DNA from: Amycolatopsis taiwanensis DSM 45107
GTDB taxonomy: Bacteria > Actinomycetota > Actinomycetes > Mycobacteriales > Pseudonocardiaceae
DNA: 64,000 nt
NCBI RefSeq assembly: GCF_000519205.1
Contig: NZ_JAFB01000024.1
Span: 1 to 64,000 of the forward strand
Reading direction: 5' to 3'
How positions within the stretch are numbered: the first letter of the stretch is position 1; each line of letters opens with the position of its first letter. The position numbers and the translations under genes were made by a program. Under the pieces are notes generated by a model that saw only the letters and a list, made by a program, of their open reading frames with translations, was not told the origin of the DNA and did no database searches. This document shows positions 1 through 7,770 of this stretch, one piece after another.

Positions 1-1
1 C

Positions 2-154
2 AAGCAACGCTACCGCAGAAACAACAAGTGGTGTTCAGCACCGAACGGAGTGACACTCTTCGATCCCATATCGATGAAAATCGAACGCCACACCTGGCGC
101 GGGAGCAAGATCGCCAACCCGTGGACCCACGCACTCCGAAACACCATCGCCTGA
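2..154 (+). CDS. Group II intron-encoded protein, C-terminal end (partial)
   Basis: An open frame of 50 codons runs from the window edge to a TGA at 152-154. It is basic and aromatic (KQRYRRNNKWC near its start, ending HALRNTIA). It stops 12 nt before domain V, where the domain IV reading frame of a maturase/reverse transcriptase normally ends. The RT core lies outside the window, so the assignment rests on position rather than on a domain motif. The region is also open in frame 1, but that frame carries the host gene only downstream of the intron. Confidence 0.55.
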   Translation, partial: KQRYRRNNKWCSAPNGVTLFDPISMKIERHTWRGSKIANPWTHALRNTIA

Positions 155-166
155 CCGACTCGTGGA

Positions 167-200
167 GAGCCGGATGCCGGGAAACTGGCACGTCCGGTTC
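167..200 (+). ncRNA. Group II intron domain V (catalytic hairpin)
   Basis: These 34 nt fold as the diagnostic domain V: a lower 10-bp helix (167-176 with 191-200, including G-U pairs), a two-nucleotide bulge (CA, 189-190), an upper 4-bp helix (177-180 with 185-188) and a GAAA tetraloop (181-184). The catalytic AGC triad is at 168-170. Length, bulge position and tetraloop all match the family, so this is the strongest evidence for the intron. Confidence 0.88.
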
Positions 201-264
201 GGCGGAGCGGCACGGGGAAACGACCCGGCGAAAACCGGGAACCGCGCCCCGTGCCGACTCCAAC

Positions 265-444
265 GACGTCGCCGGATGGGACTTCCGCTTCGATGGAGCG
301 ACAGGCGAACTGAAGGTGACCACTCCGACCGGACGCTGCCACACCACCCAACCCGAACCCATCCTCAAACCCGACGTCAGAAAATCTGACGAATCCACAA
401 AGGATGATCAACAACCCGACGACACCCAGAAGCCACCATTCTGA
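265..444 (+). pseudogene. DUF222-HNH endonuclease, 3' exon interrupted by group II intron
   Basis: The frame from GAC (265) to the stop at 442-444 encodes DVAGWDFRFDGATGELKVTT followed by an acidic, proline-rich tail ending QKPPF. It parallels the end of the HNH protein fragment at 18458-18817 (DLPGWSYTMDKDTGKITITT, ending DEPPF). Both resemble the tail of the actinobacterial DUF222/13E12-type HNH family, just after the HH-x-K segment. The HNH core must lie upstream of the intron, outside the window. If the intron still splices the gene may be functional; otherwise it is broken. These HNH genes are often multicopy. Confidence 0.65.
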
Positions 445-474
445 ACCCAACACACCAAGTGGAGCTGCCCTAGT

Positions 475-705
475 AAGCCGGACTTCGTGATCGGTGCTCG
501 TGAGCAACGCCAATACGCTGGAACCGCGGGCTGGATCGAGAACTCGCAGGTCACGGTGTATCTGACGTATGCCCCGACAAGGGGGCACGCGTTTATCGAC
601 CGGGCCCTGTATCTGCCGAAATCCTGGACCAGCGACCGCGATCGCTGCGCCGCGGCTGGGATCATCAGGCTTGAGTGCAGCGACTCCTTGTCACAGGCGG
701 ATTGA
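475..705 (+). pseudogene. IS701-type transposase fragment
   Basis: Frame 1 reads QRQYAGTAGWIENSQ, then AFIDRALYLPKSW and a DRDRCAAAGI end. This matches the conserved middle of IS701-family DDE transposases (usual form QRQYSGTAGRIENCQ and ALIDRELYLPKSWTDD). Only about 60 codons are recognisable. The preceding catalytic-Asp segment and everything after AAGI are absent or frameshifted, and no terminal inverted repeats were found. It is a dead remnant beside the intron-bearing gene, marking this end of the window as an insertion hotspot. Confidence 0.75.
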
Positions 706-758
706 CTGTGCGGCGCAGAGCGGAAGTCAGATCGTGAGGTCACCTGGCCAAATGCGTT

Positions 759-1151
759 TTAGCGTGGAATCGCACCTTGCAGAATTCGCTCCCATTCACG
801 CCGATCGCGGGACGACCTCGGAGTAAATTCTCGCAAAACCTCGACCTCGCCCAGAGAACCGAGCGTCCGCGCTGACGCGATCCGCGTGTCTCGGAGAGGA
901 TCGTGTAGAAGTTCTACGAGCACGTCCCGGATAGGATGCGAAAGCACAGCATTGCGTAGTCCTGCGTTGCCGAGCCGGCGAACAGCCTCCACGCCGAGCC
1001 TGCGCACAGTGGGGTGGGAATCCTTCAATGCCTTCGTCAACGGCTCAAGACCGGCAACCTCTCCAGCGTCACCGAGCCCTGTCGCCGCTTGCTGCCGCAC
1101 AGGCCAGCCCAGCACGTCACGCTGCCGCTGAAGAGCCACCGTAAAGCGCAC
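759..1151 (-). CDS. HEAT-repeat protein
   Basis: 130 aa. Two or three HEAT-like helical pairs are visible, with the repeated pattern LTKALKDSHPTVRRLGVEAV and then LVELLHDPLRDTRIASARTL. Such alpha-solenoids act as protein-protein scaffolds, and no catalytic motif is present. The ATG lies 9 nt after the stop of the upstream MFS gene on the same strand, so the two are probably co-transcribed. The length is short for the family and the N-terminus begins abruptly, so it may be a small adaptor or a truncated copy. The function cannot be assigned. Confidence 0.55.
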   Translation of the reverse strand: MRFTVALQRQRDVLGWPVRQQAATGLGDAGEVAGLEPLTKALKDSHPTVRRLGVEAVRRLGNAGLRNAVLSHPIRDVLVELLHDPLRDTRIASARTLGSLGEVEVLREFTPRSSRDRREWERILQGAIPR

Positions 1152-1160
1152 CAGACCGGG

Positions 1161-2336
1161 TCAGTTCCGGAACCCGCGTCGAGTGGCAGAGGCGATCACG
1201 AGGGCCGCGATGGCGAGGGCCGCTGCGAGCCACGGGAGCGGGGCTGCGTCCCCAGCCAGGTCGAGCGCGGCCCCGCCAAGGTACGCGCCCGCAGCGATGG
1301 CGATGTTCCAGACTGTGATGGTCAGCGACTGAGCCACGTCTGCGTCGAGGCCCGCCACCCGCGCCGCCGCGGCTGGGAACATCGTCGGCGCTCCGCCGAA
1401 AGCCAGGCCCCACACCGCGATCGCGATGAAGAGTACCCCTGGCACCGCGCCGATCAGCGCTGCCGCGATGGCGATCGCCAGCGTCGAGGTGAGCACCAGC
1501 GGGCGCAGCCGGCGGTCGATCGTCGCGCCGACGATCCAGATGCCGAGCACCGAGGCGACCCCGAAGACCAGCAGGGCCGCGCCGAGCAACTCGGCCTGCC
1601 CGCCGGCCGCGAGCACCGGACCGATGTAGGTGTAGAGAGTGTTGTGCCCGAGGACCAGCGTGAACGTGGTAACCAGCACGGCCGGGAATCCTCGCGTAGC
1701 AAGGACAGCCCGGATATTCGCGCGGTGCTCCGCCGGTTGACCCGGCAATGGCGGGACCTTCCAGAGCACCCAGCCGACCAGCGTCGCGGTGATGACGGCC
1801 ATTGCGCCGAAGGCGTAGCGCCACCCGATCAAGTCCCCGAGCATGGTCCCGGCCGGCACTCCGATGGCGAAGCCGATCGGTGTGCCCACCATCGCGATCG
1901 CCAGCGCGCGTCCCGCGCGCTCCGCCGGGACGATCCTCATCGCGTAACCGGCGATCATCGACCACATCACCCCGGAGACCGCGCCGGCCAGCACCCGCGC
2001 CACCAGCGTCAACGGGTACCACGGTGAGATCGCGGTGGCGCCGTTGACCACGGCGAACCCGAGGATCAAGCCGAGCAGCAGGGTGCGGCGCGGCAGCTGC
2101 CTGGTCAATGCCGTCAGTGGTATCGACGTCACGGCGGTGCTGATCGCGTACACCGACACGAGTTGACCCGCCTGCGACTCCGAAACCCGTAGATCGCTGC
2201 TCATTCCCAGCAGCACTCCAGCGGGCAGCGTTTCGGTAAGGCAGCCGATGAACACCACGGTCGCAAAGGCCGCCAAGGCCCCGATCGGCAGTTGTGCGCT
2301 CGAACCCGCCTCGTCGGTTCCGTCTTTCAAACGCAT
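1161..2336 (-). CDS. MFS efflux transporter, DHA1-like
   Basis: 391 aa with about 12 hydrophobic segments and the general layout of drug:H+ antiporters of the AraJ/arabinose-efflux type. There is a short hydrophilic N-terminus, a first helix (ALAAFATVVFIG), an AGAVSGVMWSMIAGYAMRIV stretch around helix 4-5 and a central loop near residue 200. It presumably exports a small hydrophobic compound; the substrate is unknown. The start codon is 17 nt from a palindrome shared with the divergent MerR gene, so MerR control is likely. A HEAT-repeat gene follows after 9 nt. Confidence 0.82.
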   Translation of the reverse strand: MRLKDGTDEAGSSAQLPIGALAAFATVVFIGCLTETLPAGVLLGMSSDLRVSESQAGQLVSVYAISTAVTSIPLTALTRQLPRRTLLLGLILGFAVVNGATAISPWYPLTLVARVLAGAVSGVMWSMIAGYAMRIVPAERAGRALAIAMVGTPIGFAIGVPAGTMLGDLIGWRYAFGAMAVITATLVGWVLWKVPPLPGQPAEHRANIRAVLATRGFPAVLVTTFTLVLGHNTLYTYIGPVLAAGGQAELLGAALLVFGVASVLGIWIVGATIDRRLRPLVLTSTLAIAIAAALIGAVPGVLFIAIAVWGLAFGGAPTMFPAAAARVAGLDADVAQSLTITVWNIAIAAGAYLGGAALDLAGDAAPLPWLAAALAIAALVIASATRRGFRN

Positions 2337-2350
2337 GGCCCAACCCTGAA

Positions 2351-2371
2351 GCCCTCACATAAGTGAGAGGG
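2351..2371. promoter_or_regulatory. Candidate MerR operator between MFS and merR
   Basis: The palindrome CTCAC-ATAA-GTGAG (2354-2367), flanked by further partial symmetry (GCC... and ...GGC), lies in the 88-bp divergent region. It is the only marked dyad there. It fits a MerR-family site serving both the leftward efflux gene and the rightward regulator, but no well-spaced -35/-10 pair was identified. Confidence 0.5.
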
Positions 2372-2424
2372 CAAGCGATCTGTGCGTGATGTGGAACACC
2401 GAGCGGGGTGTGGACAATGGGCTT

Positions 2425-2796
2425 ATGCGGATCGGGGAGCTGGCGGAGCGGACCGGGGTGTCCGTCCGGTTGTTGCGGTACTACGAAGAGCAGGGACTCA
2501 TCCGGCCGGCCCGGGACGACCTCGGGCACCGCGCGTACACCGAAGGCTCGGTGGACCGGGTGCAGAAGATCCGTGGCCTGCTCGACGCCGGGATCCCGAC
2601 CCGGATCATCCGCGACATCCTGCCCTGCCTGGACAAGCCCGGCGCGATCCACATGCGCATCGTCGCCCCGGAGATGCTCGCCAACCTGGAGCAGGAACGG
2701 GCGAAAATCCAGTGGCGGATCGAAGCGCTGACCGCGAACCGGGACGCTATCGACGATTACCTGGCGCAGGCCAGGCCACGGCTGCGCCGCGAATAG
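2425..2796 (+). CDS. MerR-family transcriptional regulator
   Basis: 123 aa. The N-terminal winged helix is typical (MRIGELAERTGVSVRLLRYY at 1-20, then EEQGLIRP), followed by a dimerisation coiled coil around residues 75-115. No cysteine-rich metal site or large effector domain is present, so the inducer is unknown. A longer open frame begins at 2386, but ATG 2425 is where MerR homology starts. It is divergent from the MFS efflux gene, the usual layout for a MerR activator of a drug pump. Confidence 0.88.
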   Translation: MRIGELAERTGVSVRLLRYYEEQGLIRPARDDLGHRAYTEGSVDRVQKIRGLLDAGIPTRIIRDILPCLDKPGAIHMRIVAPEMLANLEQERAKIQWRIEALTANRDAIDDYLAQARPRLRRE

Positions 2797-2809
2797 TCCA
2801 CTGTGGAAA

Positions 2810-3541
2810 CTACGCGGCCCGGCGCGCGGTGATCCACAGCGTCGGGCCGGTGCGGTGGGTGTGCACGGTTGCGGCCCCGGCGGCCTGCAGCGACTCGGCG
2901 ACTTCGGTGGCGTCGAAAAAGGAGAGGCCGGACCGGTCGCCGATCAGCTTCGTCGCCTGGTTCAGCAGGCTGCCGCGCGGCGTGGGCACCATGACCGCCA
3001 GCCGGCCGCCGGGTGCGAGGACCCGGGTCATCCCGGCCAGCACTCGGTGCGGCTCGGGGATCAACTGCAGCGCCGCGATGCTGGTGACCAGGTCGAACGT
3101 GGCATCGGCGAACGGCAGCCGGCGCGCGTCGGCCCGGATGAACCCGACGCTGCCGGACGTTTCGGCCCGGGCTGCTCGCGCCAGCATGGGCGGAGAGACG
3201 TCGATGCCGATCGCGAGACCCGAAGGGCCGACAGCGCGACCCAGTTGGGCGGTCACGTTGCCGGGCCCACAGCCGACGTCCAGCACCCGCCCACCGGTTG
3301 GCGGACGTGCACTGGCAGGCAGCTGGAACCACGGGAGCACGCGCCGGGCGAACGACTGGAGGTGGTCGTAGGCGGCCGAACCCATGCCCGACTCCCAGAG
3401 TGACTGGATCGGGCCGGAGGACTTCTCACCCTGCGCACCGAGCAGGTCCAGGTATCCGGCACGGAACTCCGGATGCTCGGGTGGGGGCGCCAACAACGGC
3501 AGCACCCGTTCGAACACCGCAGGCACAGACTCATCGACCAT
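2810..3541 (-). CDS. SAM-dependent class I methyltransferase
   Basis: 243 aa. Motif I is clear (GRVLDVGCGPGNVTAQL, about residues 84-100), followed by an acidic loop (IGIDVSPPML), motif II-like DATFDLVTSIAAL and LAPGGRLAVMVP, the UbiE/Methyltransf_11 pattern. The substrate is unknown. The frame stays open far upstream, but ATG 3541 is preceded by GGAGGA and begins the homology. It is convergent with merR (13 nt apart, with a TCCACTGTGGA palindrome between) and divergent from an MFS exporter at 3663. Confidence 0.85.
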   Translation of the reverse strand: MVDESVPAVFERVLPLLAPPPEHPEFRAGYLDLLGAQGEKSSGPIQSLWESGMGSAAYDHLQSFARRVLPWFQLPASARPPTGGRVLDVGCGPGNVTAQLGRAVGPSGLAIGIDVSPPMLARAARAETSGSVGFIRADARRLPFADATFDLVTSIAALQLIPEPHRVLAGMTRVLAPGGRLAVMVPTPRGSLLNQATKLIGDRSGLSFFDATEVAESLQAAGAATVHTHRTGPTLWITARRAA

Positions 3542-3662
3542 CACCCGATCCTCCTCCCATCGCGCCCCTTCGGCCACACTGTCACGTTCTGTCCGCGCCG
3601 GTTCACGACAACTCTCGGGCGCCGTGGCCACCCTGCGTGATGGTGAGAAGATCGCGGACGAT

Positions 3663-4919
3663 ATGTGGGTACCAAACATTCTCCTTGCGTTGCGGCACAA
3701 GCGGTTTCGGCGGTTGTGGGTCGGGCAGGCGTTCAGCGCGCTGGGCAACGGGATCACACCGGTCGCTTTGACCTTGCTGCTGCTCGGTTCGGGCCGGCCC
3801 GCCACGCACCTGGGGTGGGTGCTCGGCGCGCAGAGTGCTGGGCTGATCCTGTTCGTGCTCGTCGGCGGGCTGCTCGGCGATCGTGTCGATCGCGTTTCCC
3901 TGATGGCCGTATCAGACGTGGTCCGCCTGGCGTCCACTCTGCTGCTGGCAATCGTCGGTCTGCACGTTGGGCTCGTCCCGCTGATGGCAATCGCGTTCGT
4001 GCTCGGCGTGGGCGGCGCGATGTTCGAACCGGCCGAGCGCGCAATGCTGCCGTCGCTGGTGCCGAACAACGAACTGCAGGCGGCCAACGGCTTAACTGGC
4101 GTCACGAACCGGATCGCGTTGATCCTCGGCCCGCCGCTGGGCGCATTCCTGGTTGCCGGTTTCGGCCCGGGAGCCGCGTTCGGCGTCGACGCCGTCACCT
4201 TCCTGATCTCCGTGATTTCCCTGCTCACTCTCCGAGAACGAGGACAGCGCCCAGCTGTCGCGCCGCACGGCCGATCGCTGCCGGCCGAAGCGTGGGAAGG
4301 AGTCCGGACCCTGCGCAAACATCCCTGGGCGGCCGCGGTGATCATTCAGGGAGCGGTTCAAGTGCTGCTCGTGCACGCCCCGCTGACGGTATTGGCACCA
4401 CTGGTGCTGCGCACGCGCGGCGAACTGTCCAGCTACGGCTGGCTGCTCTCGCTGCAGGCGGTGGGCGCGGTGCTGGGCGCCCTGCTCGCCGGCAGGTGGC
4501 ACCCCAGGGAGCCCGGCACGGTCGCCCTGCTGGCGATGCTTGGCGGCCTGCCGGTGCTGATCGGCCTGGTAGCCGGCTTCCCGGTGCCGGTGCTGAGCGC
4601 ACTGATGATTCTCTACGGTGCGGGTGGCTCGGTGTTCGCGGTGCTCTGGGCAAGCGCCCTACAGCGGCATATCCCTAATGTCGTCCTCGCACGGGTCGTC
4701 TCCCTCGACTACGTCGGACAACTCGGCCTTGAACCCGTCGGCCTGGCCATCACGGCCCCGCTTGCAGCCATCGCCGGGATCGCGGCCACGATTTGGGCCA
4801 GCATCAGCGCATTGCTGATCACCACGGCGGCCCCCTTCGCCGTCACCGGCGTCCGCGAACTCGGTCGCGGGCCAGTTGACGACGGGCCCAGCCGCGACCT
4901 CGACGAGCGCCGGCTTTGA
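3663..4919 (+). CDS. MFS exporter, EntS/MFS_3 type
   Basis: 418 aa. The N-terminus LRHKRFRRLWVGQAFSALGN followed by TPVALTLLLL is characteristic of the EntS-like exporter group; a GDRVDRVSLM loop 2-3 motif and the GPPLGAFLVAGFGPGAAFGV helix support it. About 12 membrane segments. Members export siderophores or drugs, and the substrate here is unknown. The frame is open from 3384, but ATG 3663 starts the family homology. It is divergent from the methyltransferase, with which it may share promoter DNA. Confidence 0.82.
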   Translation: MWVPNILLALRHKRFRRLWVGQAFSALGNGITPVALTLLLLGSGRPATHLGWVLGAQSAGLILFVLVGGLLGDRVDRVSLMAVSDVVRLASTLLLAIVGLHVGLVPLMAIAFVLGVGGAMFEPAERAMLPSLVPNNELQAANGLTGVTNRIALILGPPLGAFLVAGFGPGAAFGVDAVTFLISVISLLTLRERGQRPAVAPHGRSLPAEAWEGVRTLRKHPWAAAVIIQGAVQVLLVHAPLTVLAPLVLRTRGELSSYGWLLSLQAVGAVLGALLAGRWHPREPGTVALLAMLGGLPVLIGLVAGFPVPVLSALMILYGAGGSVFAVLWASALQRHIPNVVLARVVSLDYVGQLGLEPVGLAITAPLAAIAGIAATIWASISALLITTAAPFAVTGVRELGRGPVDDGPSRDLDERRL

Positions 4920-5175
4920 CGTCGCCCTGTGCGCCGTTCCATAGCAAGGAGCTATCTGACCGGTGTCCTGGATGTCTTGGACGTACTGCGCGGCAGCGAG
5001 CGATACTCCACTGATACCCGGCGAGCCCGGGCGATAACTTCACGATCTCTGGGAAATAGCGGTGCGGCATTCCCCGGATCGCTATTTCCCATGCCATTTG
5101 TACAAATAACGATATTGACACGGATTTAACTGTGGGAAATGGTGTCCGGGAAAAACAGACGTAGAGTCGTGCGGC
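4920..5175. promoter_or_regulatory. Upstream region of ABC importer with an 11-bp inverted repeat
   Basis: 256 bp without a gene. GGGAAATAGCG (5051-5061) is repeated in exact inverse as CGCTATTTCCC (5080-5090) with an 18-nt gap, and a related half GGGAAAT recurs at 5134-5140. TTGACA at 5115-5120 could be a -35 for the downstream operon, although no good -10 is visible at the right distance. The dyad could be an operator or the end of the preceding transcript; it lacks a T-run, which favours an operator. Confidence 0.45.
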
Positions 5176-6807
5176 ATGGCCTCCCGGTTTTCCCGAATGG
5201 CGGTGCTCGGCCTGGCCGCGGCCACGCTCGCCGCCTGCGTCCCCGTTCAGCACGTCGCCAGGAACGTGGTACACACCGACGATTTCGGCACGCCGGTGGG
5301 CACCCGCCCGGTCCAGCAAGGCGGCGACCTCGTGATGGGCCTGTCGGCGGAGCCCGACCGGCTCGACCCCACCACGTCGAGTTCGCTCTACACCCGCTAC
5401 GTGATGACCACGATCTGCGAGAAGCTTTACGACCTCAATTCGGCCGGCGAAGTGGTGCCGCAGCTTGCAACGGCGCTGCCGTCGACATCCGCCGACGGGC
5501 TCAGCGTGACGATACCGGTGCGCACCGGGATCGTGTTCGCCGACGGTACCCCGTTCGACGCGCAAGCGGTCCAGACGAGCTTGCAGCGGCACTTCACGTT
5601 GAAGACCTCCCAGCGCACCAGCGAAATGGGCCCGGTCAAAAGCATCGAGGCACCCGACGCGAGCCACGTGGTGATCCAGTACAAGCGGCCGTTCGCGCCG
5701 ATCACCGCGGCGCTCGCCGACCGCGCCGGGATGATCATGTCGCCGGTCGCGTTGCAGCGGGAGGGTGACAACTTCGGCGACAACCCGGTGTGCGTGGGGC
5801 CGTTCAAGTTCGTCAAACGCGTGCCGCAGACCTCGATCGTGGTGACCCGCGATCCGTTGTACTACGACGCCAAGGACGTGCACCTCGACACGATCACATA
5901 CCGGATCATGGCCGATGCCAACATCCGGGCGGCGAACCTGCGCTCCGGCGACATCCAGGTCGCCGACACGATCTCACCGCAGGACGTCGACGCGCTCGCC
6001 AAGGACCCCCAGCTCAAGGTGCTGCAATCCGGTTCACTGGGTTATCAGGGCTTCACGATCAACACCGGGAACGTCGACGGTGTCGGCAAACCCACCAAAC
6101 AGATCGACACGCCGATCGCGAAGGATCCACGGGTCCGGCAGGCCTTGTCGTTGAGCGTCGACCGGCAGACCCTGGTCGACACGGTGTTCAACAACTGGTT
6201 CGAACCGGCCTGCTCGCCGGTCGCGCCGCAGACCCCGTACGCGTCGCCGGCCAGCAATGCCTGCCCTGCCTTCGATCCGCAGAAATCTCGGCAGCTGCTC
6301 GCCGAAGCCGGAGTGCCGATCCCTTACGCCGTCACGATGTCGGTGACCAACACACAGGACGCGCTGAGGTACGCGCAGGCGCTGCAGGCCAGCGTCGCCG
6401 AGGGCGGGTTCGACCTCAAGATCGTGCCGGTCGAGTACTCGACCCTGCTGGACGTGCAGAAGCGCGGCACGTTCGAGACGTTGTTCCTCGGCTGGTCGGG
6501 CCGCATCGACCCGGACGGCAACATAACGCGGTTCCTCAGCACCGGTGCGGGCGGCAACTACGGCGGATTCAGCTCGTCCAGTTTGGACGACCTGCTGGCG
6601 CGCGCCGCACGCGTCACCGACCCGGCCCAGCGCGCCGATCTGTATGGCCAGGCGACGCAGGTGATCCAGCAGCAGAACCCGATCATCTACACCTACCGGC
6701 AACGGAACCTGACCGCGCACTCCACCCGCGTCACCGGCATCGAGGTGTACTCGGACGGCGTCGTGCGGCTCGGCAAGGCGGCGTTCGTCACGGACCAGAA
6801 GGGCTGA
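5176..6807 (+). CDS. ABC transporter substrate-binding lipoprotein, family 5 (peptide/nickel type)
   Basis: 543 aa. The signal peptide ends in a lipobox, LAAC, with Cys at residue 21, so it is a membrane-anchored lipoprotein. The SBP_bac_5 layout is seen: GGDLVMGLSAEPDRLDPTTS near residue 50, VPQLATALP, FADGTPFDAQAVQ, and a C-terminal YGQATQVIQQQNPIIYTYRQ. Ligands of the family are di/oligopeptides, nickel-chelates or opines; the specificity cannot be read from the sequence. It is first in an operon with two permeases (6-nt gap) and an ATPase. Confidence 0.9.
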   Translation: MASRFSRMAVLGLAAATLAACVPVQHVARNVVHTDDFGTPVGTRPVQQGGDLVMGLSAEPDRLDPTTSSSLYTRYVMTTICEKLYDLNSAGEVVPQLATALPSTSADGLSVTIPVRTGIVFADGTPFDAQAVQTSLQRHFTLKTSQRTSEMGPVKSIEAPDASHVVIQYKRPFAPITAALADRAGMIMSPVALQREGDNFGDNPVCVGPFKFVKRVPQTSIVVTRDPLYYDAKDVHLDTITYRIMADANIRAANLRSGDIQVADTISPQDVDALAKDPQLKVLQSGSLGYQGFTINTGNVDGVGKPTKQIDTPIAKDPRVRQALSLSVDRQTLVDTVFNNWFEPACSPVAPQTPYASPASNACPAFDPQKSRQLLAEAGVPIPYAVTMSVTNTQDALRYAQALQASVAEGGFDLKIVPVEYSTLLDVQKRGTFETLFLGWSGRIDPDGNITRFLSTGAGGNYGGFSSSSLDDLLARAARVTDPAQRADLYGQATQVIQQQNPIIYTYRQRNLTAHSTRVTGIEVYSDGVVRLGKAAFVTDQKG

Positions 6808-6813
6808 CACCCC

Positions 6814-7770
6814 ATGCTGCGTTATCTGTTCCACCGCCTGTGGCAGTCCGCCATCACCCTGATGCTGGCGTCCATTGTGGTCTTCATCGGGATCCGCGCG
6901 CTGCCCGGCGACCCGGCCACGGCGATGGCCGGTGAGGAGGCCGATCCGGCGACGATCGCCGCGGTACGCGCCCAGCTCGGCCTCGACCAGCCGCTTCCCG
7001 TGCAGTACTTCAAGTTCGTCGGGCACGCGATCACCGGTGACTTCGGCAGGTCGATCCGCACCGGCACCCCGGTGCGCGAGATGATCGGCACGACGCTGCC
7101 GGTGACCGTGCAGCTGGCGGTGTACGCGATGCTCGTCGCGGTGCTCGCCGGGTTGATCGCGGGGGTCGTCGCGGCGGTGTTCCGCGGGCGCTGGCCCGAA
7201 TGGACGGCCAACGGCTTCTCGCTGTTCGCGCTTTCGGTGCCCACCTTCTGGCTCGGCATCCTCGCGGTGCTGTACCTCTCCGTGCAGCTGCGCTGGTTCC
7301 CGGCGTCGGGCTATGTGTCGCCGTTCGAGCAGCCGATGCGTGGCATCTACTACCTGACGCTGCCCGCGCTGATCCTCGGCCTGGCGCACGCGGCGGTGGT
7401 GCAGCGGCAGACGCGCGCCTCGATGGTCGACACGCTGACCGCCGACTTCGTGCGCACCGCACGGGCAAAGGGCCTTGGCCGGGGCGCGGTGATCTTCCGG
7501 TACGGGCTGCGAAACAGCCTGATCGTGGTGACCACGATCGTCGGGCTGCAACTCGGCGGGCTCATCGCGGGCGCGGTGGTGACCGAACGCATCTTCAGCC
7601 TGCCCGGCATCGGCAAGCTGACGCTGGACTCGGTGTTCACCCGTGACTACCCGGTGATCCAGGCGGTCGTGCTGGTGATCACGACGTCCTACATCGTCAT
7701 CAACCTGCTGGTCGACGTGCTGTACACGGTGATCGATCCGCGAGTGCGAGTATCCGGGAGGGCGCGATGA
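6814..7770 (+). CDS. ABC transporter permease, DppB/OppB type
   Basis: 318 aa. It begins MLRYLFHRLWQSAITLMLAS with first-helix features of DppB proteins, has GDPAT after helix 1, and carries the ATPase-coupling loop around TADFVRTARAKGLGRGAVIF (EAA-like region). Six membrane helices are expected. It forms the heterodimeric channel with the next gene, whose ATG overlaps its stop by 4 nt (ATGA), indicating translational coupling. Confidence 0.92.
   Translation: MLRYLFHRLWQSAITLMLASIVVFIGIRALPGDPATAMAGEEADPATIAAVRAQLGLDQPLPVQYFKFVGHAITGDFGRSIRTGTPVREMIGTTLPVTVQLAVYAMLVAVLAGLIAGVVAAVFRGRWPEWTANGFSLFALSVPTFWLGILAVLYLSVQLRWFPASGYVSPFEQPMRGIYYLTLPALILGLAHAAVVQRQTRASMVDTLTADFVRTARAKGLGRGAVIFRYGLRNSLIVVTTIVGLQLGGLIAGAVVTERIFSLPGIGKLTLDSVFTRDYPVIQAVVLVITTSYIVINLLVDVLYTVIDPRVRVSGRAR

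Larger units (their letters stand above)
1..264 (+). mobile_element. Group II intron, 3' portion (cut by window edge)
   Basis: The window opens inside a group II intron. Visible parts are the tail of the intron-encoded protein (stop at 152-154), a canonical domain V at 167-200, and a domain VI-like hairpin (209-217 pairs with 247-255). Reading frame 1 then resumes as the C-terminal part of a DUF222-HNH protein, so the intron sits inside that gene. The 3' splice point is inferred: group II introns end in AY, and AC at 264 or 258 fits, with GAC (265-267) as the first codon that aligns with the related gene near 18.5 kb. No clear bulged branch-point A was identified in domain VI. Confidence 0.8.

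Noticed and set aside
10-588. 192-codon minus-strand frame at the window start
   Set aside because: Crosses the group II intron domain V, the HNH exon and the IS fragment; no recognisable motif.
2810-4345. 511-codon extended methyltransferase frame
   Set aside because: The upstream half is antisense to the MFS exporter; homology and ribosome-binding site place the start at 3541.
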